NCBI GenBank assembly: GCA_934513205.1
Contig: CAKSWU010000023.1
Location: 1 to 31,719, forward strand
Origin: an uncultured Faecalibacterium sp.
Lineage (GTDB): Bacteria; Bacillota; Clostridia; Oscillospirales; Ruminococcaceae
Direction of reading: 5' to 3'
DNA length: 31,719 bases
Shown here: in pieces, positions 1-6,263 of the stretch
Numbering within the stretch: the first letter of the stretch is position 1
Layout of the letters: the number at the start of each line of letters is the position of its first letter
The notes under the pieces: generated by a model
The model's database searches: none
Seen by the model: the letters and a program-made list of their open reading frames with translations, nothing else
Told to the model about the DNA's origin: nothing
Made by a program: the position numbers and the translations under genes

Positions 1-28
1 ACGCCTGTTCGGCGTGAAGATCTTTTAA
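1..28 (+). CDS. Possible 3' end of a gene entering from the left
   Basis: From base 2 one frame reads Arg-Leu-Phe-Gly-Val-Lys-Ile-Phe and then stops with TAA at 26-28. The codons fit the local GC-rich usage, so this may be the last eight residues of an upstream gene. The stretch is too short to name, and a small hairpin (ACGCC/GGCGT, 1-15) in the same bases could equally be non-coding. Confidence 0.25.
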
Positions 29-55
29 CCGTTTTTTCCGGCTCCGCCGATTTGT

Positions 56-188
56 AGCCCCTCAGTCGCTGCGCGACTGAGAGGGTTCGCTCCCTCTCCG
101 AGGGCGCTGGAAAAGCCGTCAGGTTTTGACTGAGAGAGTTCAGACACCTCCTTGGGGGAGCTGCCGAACGGAGCGAGACTGAAGGGGT
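56..188. repeat. Interspersed palindromic repeat, copy 1
   Basis: A roughly 133-bp element whose ends are imperfect inverted repeats: AGCCCCTCAGTC at the left and GACTGAAGGGGT at the right. It contains GC-rich internal hairpins, such as CAGTCGCTGCGCGACTG and CTCCTTGGGGGAG. A related copy lies at 1315-1464 and a short related hairpin at 15557-15584. No ORF is inside. The form is that of a MITE-like or REP-like non-autonomous element of a type common between genes in Faecalibacterium-like genomes. Confidence 0.6.
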
Positions 189-198
189 CACAAAAAAG

Positions 199-239
199 GA
201 AAATCCCCCGCAGTTTTCACGAAACTACGAGGGATTTTC
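199..239 (-). terminator. Terminator of the tRNA-Ser transcript
   Basis: The outer arms AAAATCCC and GGGATTTT close a longer imperfect stem formed around the central cac-g loop. On the minus strand it begins two bases after the CCA end of tRNA-Ser(GCT), so it should end the two-tRNA transcript. The A/T outer stem makes it usable in both directions. Confidence 0.65.
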
Positions 240-240
240 T

Positions 241-334
241 TGGCGGAGTAGGAGGGATTTGAACCCTCGCGCCGTTGTTTAGACGACCTACGCCCTTAGC
301 AGGGGCGCCTCTTCGGCCTCTTGAGTACTACTCC
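241..334 (-). tRNA. tRNA-Ser (anticodon GCT)
   Basis: On the minus strand the 94-nt gene has a 7-bp acceptor stem (GGAGTAG paired with CTACTCC), discriminator G and an encoded CCA. The anticodon loop is CTGCTAA, giving anticodon GCT, which reads AGC and AGU serine codons. The long variable arm (about 20 nt) is typical of class II serine tRNAs. It lies 34 bp downstream of tRNA-Ser(TGA), and both are probably made from the promoter at 496-524. Confidence 0.97.
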
Positions 335-368
335 AGAGCAAAGTGTGTTACACTTATTCAATAAAAAA

Positions 369-456
369 TGGCGGAGAGAGTGGGATTCGAACCCACGGTA
401 CGTTGCCGTACGGCAGTTTTCAAGACTGCTTCCTTAAACCACTCGGACATCTCTCC
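369..456 (-). tRNA. tRNA-Ser (anticodon TGA)
   Basis: An 88-nt class II tRNA on the minus strand. The acceptor stem GGAGAGA pairs with TCTCTCC, followed by G and an encoded CCA. The anticodon loop is CTTGAAA, giving TGA, which reads UCA and other UCN codons. The variable arm is a long GC-rich hairpin (CCGTACGGCAACGTACCG region). It is the first gene of a two-gene serine tRNA cluster. Confidence 0.97.
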
Positions 457-495
457 TTGTGGACATCCGCATAACGCCGTGTCGAATGCCTATTT

Positions 496-524
496 AATTT
501 ACCAGATTTGAAGTGATCTGTCAA
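496..524 (-). promoter_or_regulatory. Sigma-70 promoter of the tRNA-Ser cluster
   Basis: On the minus strand TTGACA (519-524) and TAAATT (496-501) are separated by exactly 17 bp. Transcription would start near 489, about 33 nt before the mature 5' end of tRNA-Ser(TGA). Confidence 0.7.
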
Positions 525-594
525 GCCCCTTTTCAAATTTTTTCTAACCATACCGTTTGCAACAACCTTTCTGGGTCATTTTTGGGAATGCCTC

Positions 595-623
595 TTTACA
601 CGCACATCTTTTTGTTGTATAAT
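595..623 (+). promoter_or_regulatory. Promoter of the LexA-like repressor gene
   Basis: TTTACA (595-600), a 17-bp spacer and a perfect TATAAT (618-623), followed by the strong ribosome binding site AAGGAGA 6 nt before the ATG at 670. I saw no clear LexA-type palindrome over it. Confidence 0.75.
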
Positions 624-669
624 AAAACCATCAAATTACACCTTTCGGTACAAAAAAAGGAGAATTATC

Positions 670-1302
670 ATGTCGTTTTCAGAGCTTTTGAAGCAATGCC
701 GCAAAAAGCAGGGCATCAGTCAGGCAGAGCTGGCTTCCAAGCTGGGCGTGACCCAGCAGGCTGTCGGCAAGTGGGAAAGCGGCAAATCCTCTCCCGACCC
801 CTCCACCGTGGCCCGCATTGCAGAGCTTTTGAACACCACGGCAGACTATCTTCTGGGTCTGTACCGCCCGCTCAGCAATGTTTCTGCCCCGGAGGAGCGG
901 TTCTTCGGCAGCTATTCCGAGAGCCTGATCCCGGTCATCGGCACGGTGAAGGCGGGCTACGGCGCGCTGGCGTTTGAGGAGGACTACGGACAGGAGTACG
1001 CCCGGGTGAAGGACCCTTCCAACTACTTCTATCTGGTGGTGCGCGGCGACAGCATGGAGCCTCGCATTCAGGACGGCGACCTTGCACTGGTGCACAAGCA
1101 GGACACGCTGGAAAACGGCGATCTGGGCGTACTGATCTACGGTGATGAGGGCGAAGGCACCCTGAAGCGCTACATCCAGCGCGGCAACTGCGTGGTGCTG
1201 CAGCCCTTCAACCCCGCTTATAGTGAAATGGTCATCAAAGGCGAGGAGCTGAACCACCTGCACATTGCAGGCCGTGTGGTGGAGACCAAGGCAAAATGGT
1301 AA
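670..1302 (+). CDS. LexA-like XRE/S24 self-cleaving repressor
   Basis: A 210-residue two-domain repressor. Residues 4-63 form a Cro/C1-type helix-turn-helix (SQAELASKLGVTQQAVGKWE). The C-terminal half is an S24/LexA peptidase domain with an Ala95-Gly96 cleavage site, the nucleophile Ser128 in GDSM and the general base Lys166 in TLKRY. In this family RecA filaments or another stress signal trigger self-cleavage between the domains, which lifts repression. The HTH is of the phage C1 type and not the winged helix of true LexA, so this is either a cellular SOS-like regulator or a domesticated prophage repressor. No phage genes lie beside it. The next genes on the same strand (1560-3694) look like DNA-repair genes, which makes DNA damage control plausible but unproven. 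The start is set by AAGGAGA and the promoter at 595-623. Confidence 0.88.
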   Translation: MSFSELLKQCRKKQGISQAELASKLGVTQQAVGKWESGKSSPDPSTVARIAELLNTTADYLLGLYRPLSNVSAPEERFFGSYSESLIPVIGTVKAGYGALAFEEDYGQEYARVKDPSNYFYLVVRGDSMEPRIQDGDLALVHKQDTLENGDLGVLIYGDEGEGTLKRYIQRGNCVVLQPFNPAYSEMVIKGEELNHLHIAGRVVETKAKW

Positions 1303-1314
1303 TTTTATAAGGGA

Positions 1315-1464
1315 AGCGGGCTCGCCCTCTCCGTCACTGCTGATGCAGTGCCACCTCTCCCAAAGGGAGAGGCTTTGGCAGTACAGCAAAGTTTCTGGTT
1401 TTGCCAAGGGCTCTCCCTTTGGGAGAGCTGTCGAACAAAGTGAGACTGAGAGGGCGAGGACGCT
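1315..1464. repeat. Interspersed palindromic repeat, copy 2
   Basis: A 150-bp element with imperfect inverted ends: AGCGGGCTCGCCCTCTC at the left and GAGAGGGCGAGGACGCT at the right. Inside are the hairpins CACTGC/GCAGTG, CCTCTCCC/GGGAGAGG and GCTCTCCC/GGGAGAGC. It shares the overall plan and the GAGACTGA(G) motif with copy 1 at 56-188. It sits between the repressor gene and its probable terminator. Confidence 0.65.
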
Positions 1465-1478
1465 AACCGTGAAACCAT

Positions 1479-1516
1479 AAAAGCCATCTGCTGTTTTGCG
1501 CATGGCTTTATTTTTT
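1479..1516 (+). terminator. Rho-independent terminator
   Basis: The stem AAAGCCAT (1480-1487) pairs with ATGGCTTT (1502-1509) and is followed by ATTTTTT. It lies after the repressor gene and the repeat, and before the radical SAM gene. Confidence 0.65.
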
Positions 1517-1559
1517 GACTCTTTTTTCCGGTTTTATCCCCTTTGGAGGTGCATTCTGC

Positions 1560-2918
1560 ATGGAACAGACCCTGATGGAAAAGCTGACCATTCTGGCGGA
1601 CAGCGCCAAATATGACGTTGCCTGCACCTCCAGCGGGGCGTCCCGCACCGCGCGTGCGGGCACGGTGGGCAGCTGCTATGCCCCGGGCTGCTGCCACGCC
1701 TTTACCGCCGATGGCCGCTGCGTCAGCCTGCTCAAGGTGCTGATGACCAACTGCTGCTCCTTCGACTGCAGCTACTGCGTCAACCGCCGCTCCAACGATA
1801 TCCCCCGCGCCACCTTTGCGCCCCGGGAGCTGGCAGAGCTGACCATGGAGTTCTACCGCCGCAACTACATCGAGGGGCTGTTTTTGTCCAGCGCGGTGCT
1901 GGGCACCCCGGACTACACCACCGAGCGGATGCTGGCGGTGCTGCGGCTGCTGCGGGGTGAATACCGCTTTGGGGGCTACATCCACGCCAAGGCCATTCCG
2001 GGCACAAGCCCGGAGCTTTTGCAGCAGCTGGGGTATCTGGCCGACCGGCTGAGCGTGAACGTGGAACTGCCCAGCGAGCGCAGCCTGAACCTGCTGGCCC
2101 CGGACAAGGGGCGGCATTCCATCTTTCGCCCCATGAAGCAGATCGCGGTATCCGGCGCTGCCAGCCGGGAGGAACTTACCCTTTACCGCCACGCGCCCAA
2201 GTTCGCCCCCGCCGGGCAGAGCACCCAGATGATCGTAGGCGCTTCGCCGGAGACGGACTACCACATCTTAAAGCTGACCGAGGGGATGTACCAGAAGTAC
2301 GGGCTGAAACGGGTGTTCTACTCTGCTTACATCCCGGTAGCCGAGGACACCCGCCTGCCCGCACTGGACACAAAGCCGCCCCTTCTGCGGGAGCACCGGC
2401 TGTATCAGGCAGACTGGCTGCTGCGGTTCTACCAGTTCGAGGCGGACGAAATTTTAGATAAGGATAACCCCAACTTCAATCCCTATCTGGACCCCAAATG
2501 CAACTGGGCGGTGCAGCACTACGGGCTGTTCCCGGTGGACGTGAACCGCGCCCCCTTCGAGATGCTGCTGCGGGTGCCGGGCATCGGCCCCAAAAGCGCC
2601 CGGCGCATCTGGCGCGCCCGCAAGCAGGCGGCGCTGGGGCTGGACGAGCTCAAGCGCATGGGCGTGGTGCTCAAGCGGGCGCAGTACTTCATCACCTGCC
2701 GGGGCTTTTCCGGGGCGCACCCGGGGCGCGGCAGTGCCGGGCGGGAGCGCATTACCCGGGCGCTCATCGACCCCAACGTATTCAGCGGCAGCTGCGAGCA
2801 GCTGAGCCTGTTCAGCCCGCCTGCCGTGGACAACCTCATCGGGCAGGGCGTGCCGCCCCGGGCGGCTGTCCGCATGGTAAGGGAGGAGGCCGTGCAATGT
2901 CTTGCCAAGGCGCTGTAA
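1560..2918 (+). CDS. Radical SAM protein, putative DNA modification/repair (TIGR03916-like)
   Basis: A 452-residue radical SAM protein. The cluster-binding motif is Cys66-x3-Cys70-x2-Cys73 (CSFDCSYC), with further conserved-looking cysteines at 39, 44 and 45. Near the C-terminus is a helix-hairpin-helix (VPGIGPKSARRI, 339-350), a non-specific DNA-binding element. This order matches the family annotated as 'putative DNA modification/repair radical SAM protein', known to occur beside a partner linked to uracil-DNA glycosylase domains. The reaction is unknown; by family it should cleave S-adenosylmethionine to a radical and act on nucleic acid. I chose the ATG at 1560 because GGAGGT lies 9 nt upstream; an upstream in-frame TTG at 1515 lies in the terminator. 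The gene overlaps its partner by 22 bp, so the two are translationally coupled. Confidence 0.85.
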   Translation: MEQTLMEKLTILADSAKYDVACTSSGASRTARAGTVGSCYAPGCCHAFTADGRCVSLLKVLMTNCCSFDCSYCVNRRSNDIPRATFAPRELAELTMEFYRRNYIEGLFLSSAVLGTPDYTTERMLAVLRLLRGEYRFGGYIHAKAIPGTSPELLQQLGYLADRLSVNVELPSERSLNLLAPDKGRHSIFRPMKQIAVSGAASREELTLYRHAPKFAPAGQSTQMIVGASPETDYHILKLTEGMYQKYGLKRVFYSAYIPVAEDTRLPALDTKPPLLREHRLYQADWLLRFYQFEADEILDKDNPNFNPYLDPKCNWAVQHYGLFPVDVNRAPFEMLLRVPGIGPKSARRIWRARKQAALGLDELKRMGVVLKRAQYFITCRGFSGAHPGRGSAGRERITRALIDPNVFSGSCEQLSLFSPPAVDNLIGQGVPPRAAVRMVREEAVQCLAKAL

Positions 2919-3694
2919 GCCCCAAGGGGGCGCGCAAGCTGCACGATGCCGACGTGGTCTACCTGTACGACGGCAGCTTTGAGGGCTTTCTGTGCTGCGT
3001 ATACGAAAGCTTTGCCCAGCACGAGCTTCCCTTTGCGGTGTGGACGCCCCAGCGGGAGACCGCCACCCTCTACCCGGTCAAGGAGATCGCCACCGACCCC
3101 GCCGTTGCCCGGCGGGTATTCGCCAGCTTTGGCAAAAAGCTGGGCGCAGAGACCGAGTACCTCGTCAGCCGGGATTTTCTCTCCGGGCAGGAGGACAAGG
3201 AGCTGCTGTTGCTCCGCTTTCTGCATCTGGCCTTTGCGCTGGGCCCGGGCACGGTCAGACGGGAGGGACACCCGGTAGTCGCGCCCCTCTACGCCATGAA
3301 AAAGAGTCTGGACTGGGAGGTAGACAAGTTTCAGGGTTTTGTGCGGTTCGAGGAGCACGATGGCATGCTGGGCGCGGTCATCCACCCCAAAAATTATATC
3401 CTCCCCCTGCTGCGCCCACACTTCTGCGGACGCTTTCCGGAGGAGGACTTTATGATCTACGATGCCGTCCATCAGGCGGTGCTGCTGCACGAAAAGCACC
3501 ACACCCGGCTGCTGGAGCTGGCTGCGCCCTTGGAGCTGCCGCCGCCCAGTGCGCGGGAGCAGCAGTTTCAGGCGCTGTGGACCCAGTTCTACAAAACGCT
3601 GGAGATCCAGGCGCGCCACAACGAAAAAGGCCGCATGACCCATTGCCCCAAGCGCTTCTGGGCGGATATGGTGGAGATGCAAGGAGAATTGTAA
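2897..3694 (+). CDS. Partner of the radical SAM protein, probable DNA metabolism protein (TIGR03915-like)
   Basis: A 265-residue protein that starts inside the end of the radical SAM gene (ATG at 2897, with GGGAGGAGG just upstream). The N-terminus (VYLYDGSFEGFLCCVYES) and the region with GFVRFEE and PHFCGRFPEEDFMIYD match the family 'probable DNA metabolism protein', which always travels with the TIGR03916-type radical SAM protein. In other bacteria this domain is fused to a uracil-DNA-glycosylase-family domain; here it stands alone, as the length shows. The C-terminus (RMTHCPKRFWADMVEM) has the usual family ending. Its biochemical role is unknown. Its stop codon abuts the stop of the minus-strand gene at 3695, so the two are convergent with no spacer. 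Confidence 0.82.
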   Translation: MSCQGAVSPKGARKLHDADVVYLYDGSFEGFLCCVYESFAQHELPFAVWTPQRETATLYPVKEIATDPAVARRVFASFGKKLGAETEYLVSRDFLSGQEDKELLLLRFLHLAFALGPGTVRREGHPVVAPLYAMKKSLDWEVDKFQGFVRFEEHDGMLGAVIHPKNYILPLLRPHFCGRFPEEDFMIYDAVHQAVLLHEKHHTRLLELAAPLELPPPSAREQQFQALWTQFYKTLEIQARHNEKGRMTHCPKRFWADMVEMQGEL

Positions 3695-4099
3695 TTATTT
3701 TTCCTGTGCTTCCAATGCGCTTTCCACGCCCTTGAGCAGATCCTCTGCCGGGATGCCGTAAAGCCTTGCCAGCGCCATCAGGTTGGAGGTGTTCGGCTCC
3801 GAGGTGCCGTTCTCCCACTTGGACACCGCCTGCCGGCTGACCCCAATGCTCTCGGCCACGAACTCCTGCGTCATCTTGCAGCGGGTGCGGTTCTCCTTGA
3901 GCATTTCAGAAAGCGATTTGCGCACGATTCTGACTTCCTCCGTGAGCTTGGGCGGCTTTTCCAGATTGCGGGCAATGCGCCAGAGCAGATAGAGTGCAGC
4001 CACGATGGCCACCGGCAGCAGCAGCCGCACGATCATCGTCGCGATGCTCACTGTCTGGAGCGCTCTGAAAAAAAGGTTGGTCAGAAAATCACTTTTCAT
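3695..4099 (-). CDS. Membrane-anchored XRE-family regulator
   Basis: A 134-residue protein with an unusual order: a hydrophobic segment at about 17-41 (TVSIATMIVRLLLPVAIVAA), then a basic linker, then a Cro/C1 helix-turn-helix at about 64-122 (TQEFVAESIGVSRQAVSKWE). The predicted arrangement is an N-terminal membrane anchor holding the DNA-binding domain in the cytoplasm. No sensor or enzymatic domain is seen. I chose the start at 4099 because AGGAGG lies 8 nt upstream; an upstream in-frame ATG would add 19 residues but lacks a site. It is convergent with the radical SAM pair and divergent from the cyclophilin gene; its targets are unknown. Confidence 0.78.
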   Translation of the reverse strand: MKSDFLTNLFFRALQTVSIATMIVRLLLPVAIVAALYLLWRIARNLEKPPKLTEEVRIVRKSLSEMLKENRTRCKMTQEFVAESIGVSRQAVSKWENGTSEPNTSNLMALARLYGIPAEDLLKGVESALEAQEK

Positions 4100-4260
4100 A
4101 TTCGTTTCCTCCTTTGGAAGCTTTCTCTTGTGGTTTTTGTGGCACGATTTTAGCACAAAAGCCCGGTTGCGTCCACCAACCAGCGCGCAAACTGCGGTTG
4201 CGGCAGGGCTTTTTTACCCGTTTCTGACAGATTATTCACAAAAAGGTTGCATCTGCGCCG

Positions 4261-4288
4261 TTGCAACGGGCAAAACCTATGGTATACT
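4261..4288 (+). promoter_or_regulatory. Promoter of the cyclophilin gene
   Basis: TTGCAA (4261-4266), a 16-bp spacer and TATACT (4283-4288). A small hairpin (CCCCGCTGCGGGG, 4326-4338) lies in the leader before the ribosome binding site. Confidence 0.6.
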
Positions 4289-4366
4289 ATAAGGGAATCC
4301 ACGGCAGGGAGATCTGCCAGTCCCACCCCCGCTGCGGGGTCAACACAAAAGGAGTATTGTAGCGTT

Positions 4367-4843
4367 ATGGTTCGCATTACTATGGAAGACGGCGGCATCA
4401 TCGACATCGAGCTGAACGAGGACGTTGCCCCCATCACCTGTGAGAATTTTAAGAAGCTGGTCAAAGAAGGCTTTTACAACGGCCTGACCTTCCACCGGGT
4501 CATCCCCGGCTTTATGATCCAGGGCGGCTGCCCGCTGGGCAATGGCACCGGCGGCCCGGGCTGGAACATCAAGGGCGAGTTTGCCGCTAACGGCGTCAAC
4601 AATCCCCTCAAGCACACCCGCGGCGTCATCAGCATGGCCCGCAGCATGAGCCCCAACAGCGCAGGCAGCCAGTTCTTCATCATGCATCAGGATGCCCCCC
4701 ATCTGGACGGCCAGTACGCCGCCTTTGGCAAGGTTGTCTCCGGCATGGACGTGGTGGATAAGATCGCTGCCGTCCGCACCGACTGGAACGACAAGCCCAC
4801 TACCCCGGTAAAGATGGCCTCTGTTGTACTGATCGAGGGCTAA
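4367..4843 (+). CDS. Peptidyl-prolyl cis-trans isomerase, cyclophilin type
   Basis: A 158-residue single-domain cyclophilin that speeds cis-trans isomerisation of Xaa-Pro bonds during protein folding. The signature blocks are present in order: FHRVIPGFMIQGG (42-54, with the catalytic Arg44), the NSAGSQFFI block (97-105) and LDGQYAAFGKV (113-123). There is no signal peptide, so it acts in the cytoplasm. The length is normal for bacterial cytoplasmic cyclophilins. The ATG at 4367 follows AAAAGGAG by about 12 nt. It is a single-gene unit with its own promoter (4261-4288) and strong terminator (4862-4893). Confidence 0.95.
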   Translation: MVRITMEDGGIIDIELNEDVAPITCENFKKLVKEGFYNGLTFHRVIPGFMIQGGCPLGNGTGGPGWNIKGEFAANGVNNPLKHTRGVISMARSMSPNSAGSQFFIMHQDAPHLDGQYAAFGKVVSGMDVVDKIAAVRTDWNDKPTTPVKMASVVLIEG

Positions 4844-4861
4844 TCTCTCCAAACGACCCGA

Positions 4862-4893
4862 CCGCCGCGCAGGTTTCTGCGCGGCGGTTTTTT
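4862..4893 (+). terminator. Rho-independent terminator of the cyclophilin gene
   Basis: A perfect 11-bp GC-rich stem (CCGCCGCGCAG with CTGCGCGGCGG), a GTTT loop and a run of six T. Confidence 0.92.
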
Positions 4894-5022
4894 GCCGTGC
4901 CGGGCGATGTCCTTCCGGTTTGTTCCCGGGCAGTGTGCGCTTTGGGGTCTGCGGCGCAGCGCCCGGGGCTTGTGCCCCGCCGCAAACTGTGCTAGACTTG
5001 TCGCAAAAAGGGAGGCCTGTTT

Positions 5023-5436
5023 ATGTGGTTTGTTTATGCGCTGGGGTCTGCGGTGTTCGCTGCCCTTACCTCGATTCTGGCAAAGATCGGCATTGAAGGG
5101 GTCAACTCCACCCTTGCCACCGCCATCCGCACAGCCGTGGTGCTGCTGATGAGCTGGGGCATGGTGCTGCTCACCGGCACCCAGAGCGGCATTGCGGAGA
5201 TCTCCCGCCGCAGCTGGCTGTTCCTGATCCTTTCCGGTCTTGCCACCGGCGCAAGCTGGCTGTGCTACTACCACGCCCTGCAGATCGGCGCAGCCTCCAA
5301 GGTGGTGCCCATCGACAAGCTCAGCGTGGTCATCACCCTCGCGCTGGCGTTCCTTGTCCTGCACGAGCCGTTCACCGCCAAAAGCCTCATCGGCTGCGCC
5401 CTCATCACCGCCGGCACCCTGTTCATGGTGCTGTGA
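5023..5436 (+). CDS. Half-size EamA/DMT-family transporter
   Basis: A 137-residue integral membrane protein of about five hydrophobic helices. It is one EamA repeat (starting MWFVYALGSAVFAALTSILA and ending LIGCALITAGTLFMVL). Most drug/metabolite-transporter proteins have two such repeats in 10 helices; single-repeat members exist and are thought to work as dimers. The motif VVPIDKLSVVIT, with a Pro-x-Asp near the fourth helix, is typical of the single-repeat group. The substrate cannot be told. The start is fixed by GGGAGG 7 nt upstream. It stands alone between two terminators. Confidence 0.85.
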   Translation: MWFVYALGSAVFAALTSILAKIGIEGVNSTLATAIRTAVVLLMSWGMVLLTGTQSGIAEISRRSWLFLILSGLATGASWLCYYHALQIGAASKVVPIDKLSVVITLALAFLVLHEPFTAKSLIGCALITAGTLFMVL

Positions 5437-5498
5437 CGATTTTGAATGCGTGCCGCGCTGCTTTGCGCATCAAGATCGGAAAAATTATTTTAACAGCA

Positions 5499-5538
5499 CA
5501 ATGCCGGAGCGTCTGCGGACGCTCCGGCATTGCATTTT
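5499..5538 (+). terminator. Hairpin terminator after the EamA gene
   Basis: A 15-bp perfect stem (CAATGCCGGAGCGTC and its complement) with a TGCG loop, followed by GCATTTT. The U-tract is weak, but the stem is very strong. Confidence 0.65.
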
Positions 5539-5677
5539 CACAGGTGGATTCGCGGAGGGGAGCAGCAGGCACCGCCGCGCTTTTCTTCTATTTTGGTGTC
5601 AAAAGAGAACGTTCCCCGGCAAGGCAGAAAGCCATCCGCGGAGCGCAGCGGCAGCCCTCCCAAATCATCCCACGCAA

Positions 5678-5716
5678 AACGGCTGCTGCACGTTCCCTGT
5701 GCAGCAGCCGTTTTTT
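5678..5716 (-). terminator. Bidirectional terminator after the marR-like gene
   Basis: The stem AACGGCTGCTGCAC pairs with GTGCAGCAGCCGTT, with T runs on the + side (TTTTTTG) and A/T on the other. It sits immediately after the stop of the minus-strand MarR-family gene. The 5540-5677 stretch before it holds nothing I can identify. Confidence 0.75.
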
Positions 5717-5720
5717 GTTT

Positions 5721-6179
5721 TTATTTTTCGCTGGTCTTTTTCAGCATATCCAGCTCCGGCATCAGCTCGTCGCTGATGATGGTCAGCATTTGCTCCAGCT
5801 TGTCCACATCCTCGGCGGGAAAACGCCCCCGCACACGCTCCACCACCGTGCTCAGGTAGGAGTAGCTGATGTTGTAGTAGTCGATATACTTCCGAGTGGG
5901 GCGCAGGTGATACTCCCGGCGGTCGGTGGTGGACTGGATCTTTTCCACATAACCCTTTTTCACCAGACTGCCGATCTTGTACGCCGCATTGGGGGTGGAG
6001 ATCTGCATCATGCGGGAAAACTCTGCAATGGTGGGTTCCCCCATCGCCATGATGCCTTCCATACAGAAGGATTCCACCGTGGTCAACGTGGCCTCACGGG
6101 TGGCAAAACGCTGAAAGATGTTCTGATAAAAGTGCAGTTTGAATTTGGTGTAAACGTCCTGAAAAGCCTGTTCCAGCAT
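5721..6179 (-). CDS. MarR-family transcriptional regulator
   Basis: A 152-residue winged-helix regulator. The central block (PTIAEFSRMMQISTPNAAYK, then the wing around STTDRREYHLRPT) is the MarR fold, flanked by helices for dimerisation. MarR proteins usually repress transport or resistance genes and respond to small ligands; the ligand here is unknown. It lies 84 bp downstream of the NhaC antiporter gene on the same strand and also has its own promoter (6213-6240). It may therefore be made both with the antiporter and alone, and the antiporter is its most likely target. GGAGG lies upstream of the ATG at 6179. Confidence 0.85.
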   Translation of the reverse strand: MLEQAFQDVYTKFKLHFYQNIFQRFATREATLTTVESFCMEGIMAMGEPTIAEFSRMMQISTPNAAYKIGSLVKKGYVEKIQSTTDRREYHLRPTRKYIDYYNISYSYLSTVVERVRGRFPAEDVDKLEQMLTIISDELMPELDMLKKTSEK

Positions 6180-6212
6180 GGGTCGCGCGCCTCCGATAGT
6201 TCATTTTCTTTA

Positions 6213-6240
6213 AGTATACCACAGTTTGCCCGCGACGCAA
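6213..6240 (-). promoter_or_regulatory. Promoter of the marR-like gene
   Basis: Minus strand: TTGCGT (6235-6240), 16 bp, TATACT (6213-6218), about 34 nt before the ATG at 6179. Confidence 0.55.
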
Positions 6241-6263
6241 AGCGGAACCTGCCGTTTTTGCCA

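Noticed and set aside
670..1302. The repressor as evidence of a prophage
   Set aside because: No phage structural, integrase or antirepressor genes lie nearby, and both neighbours look chromosomal.
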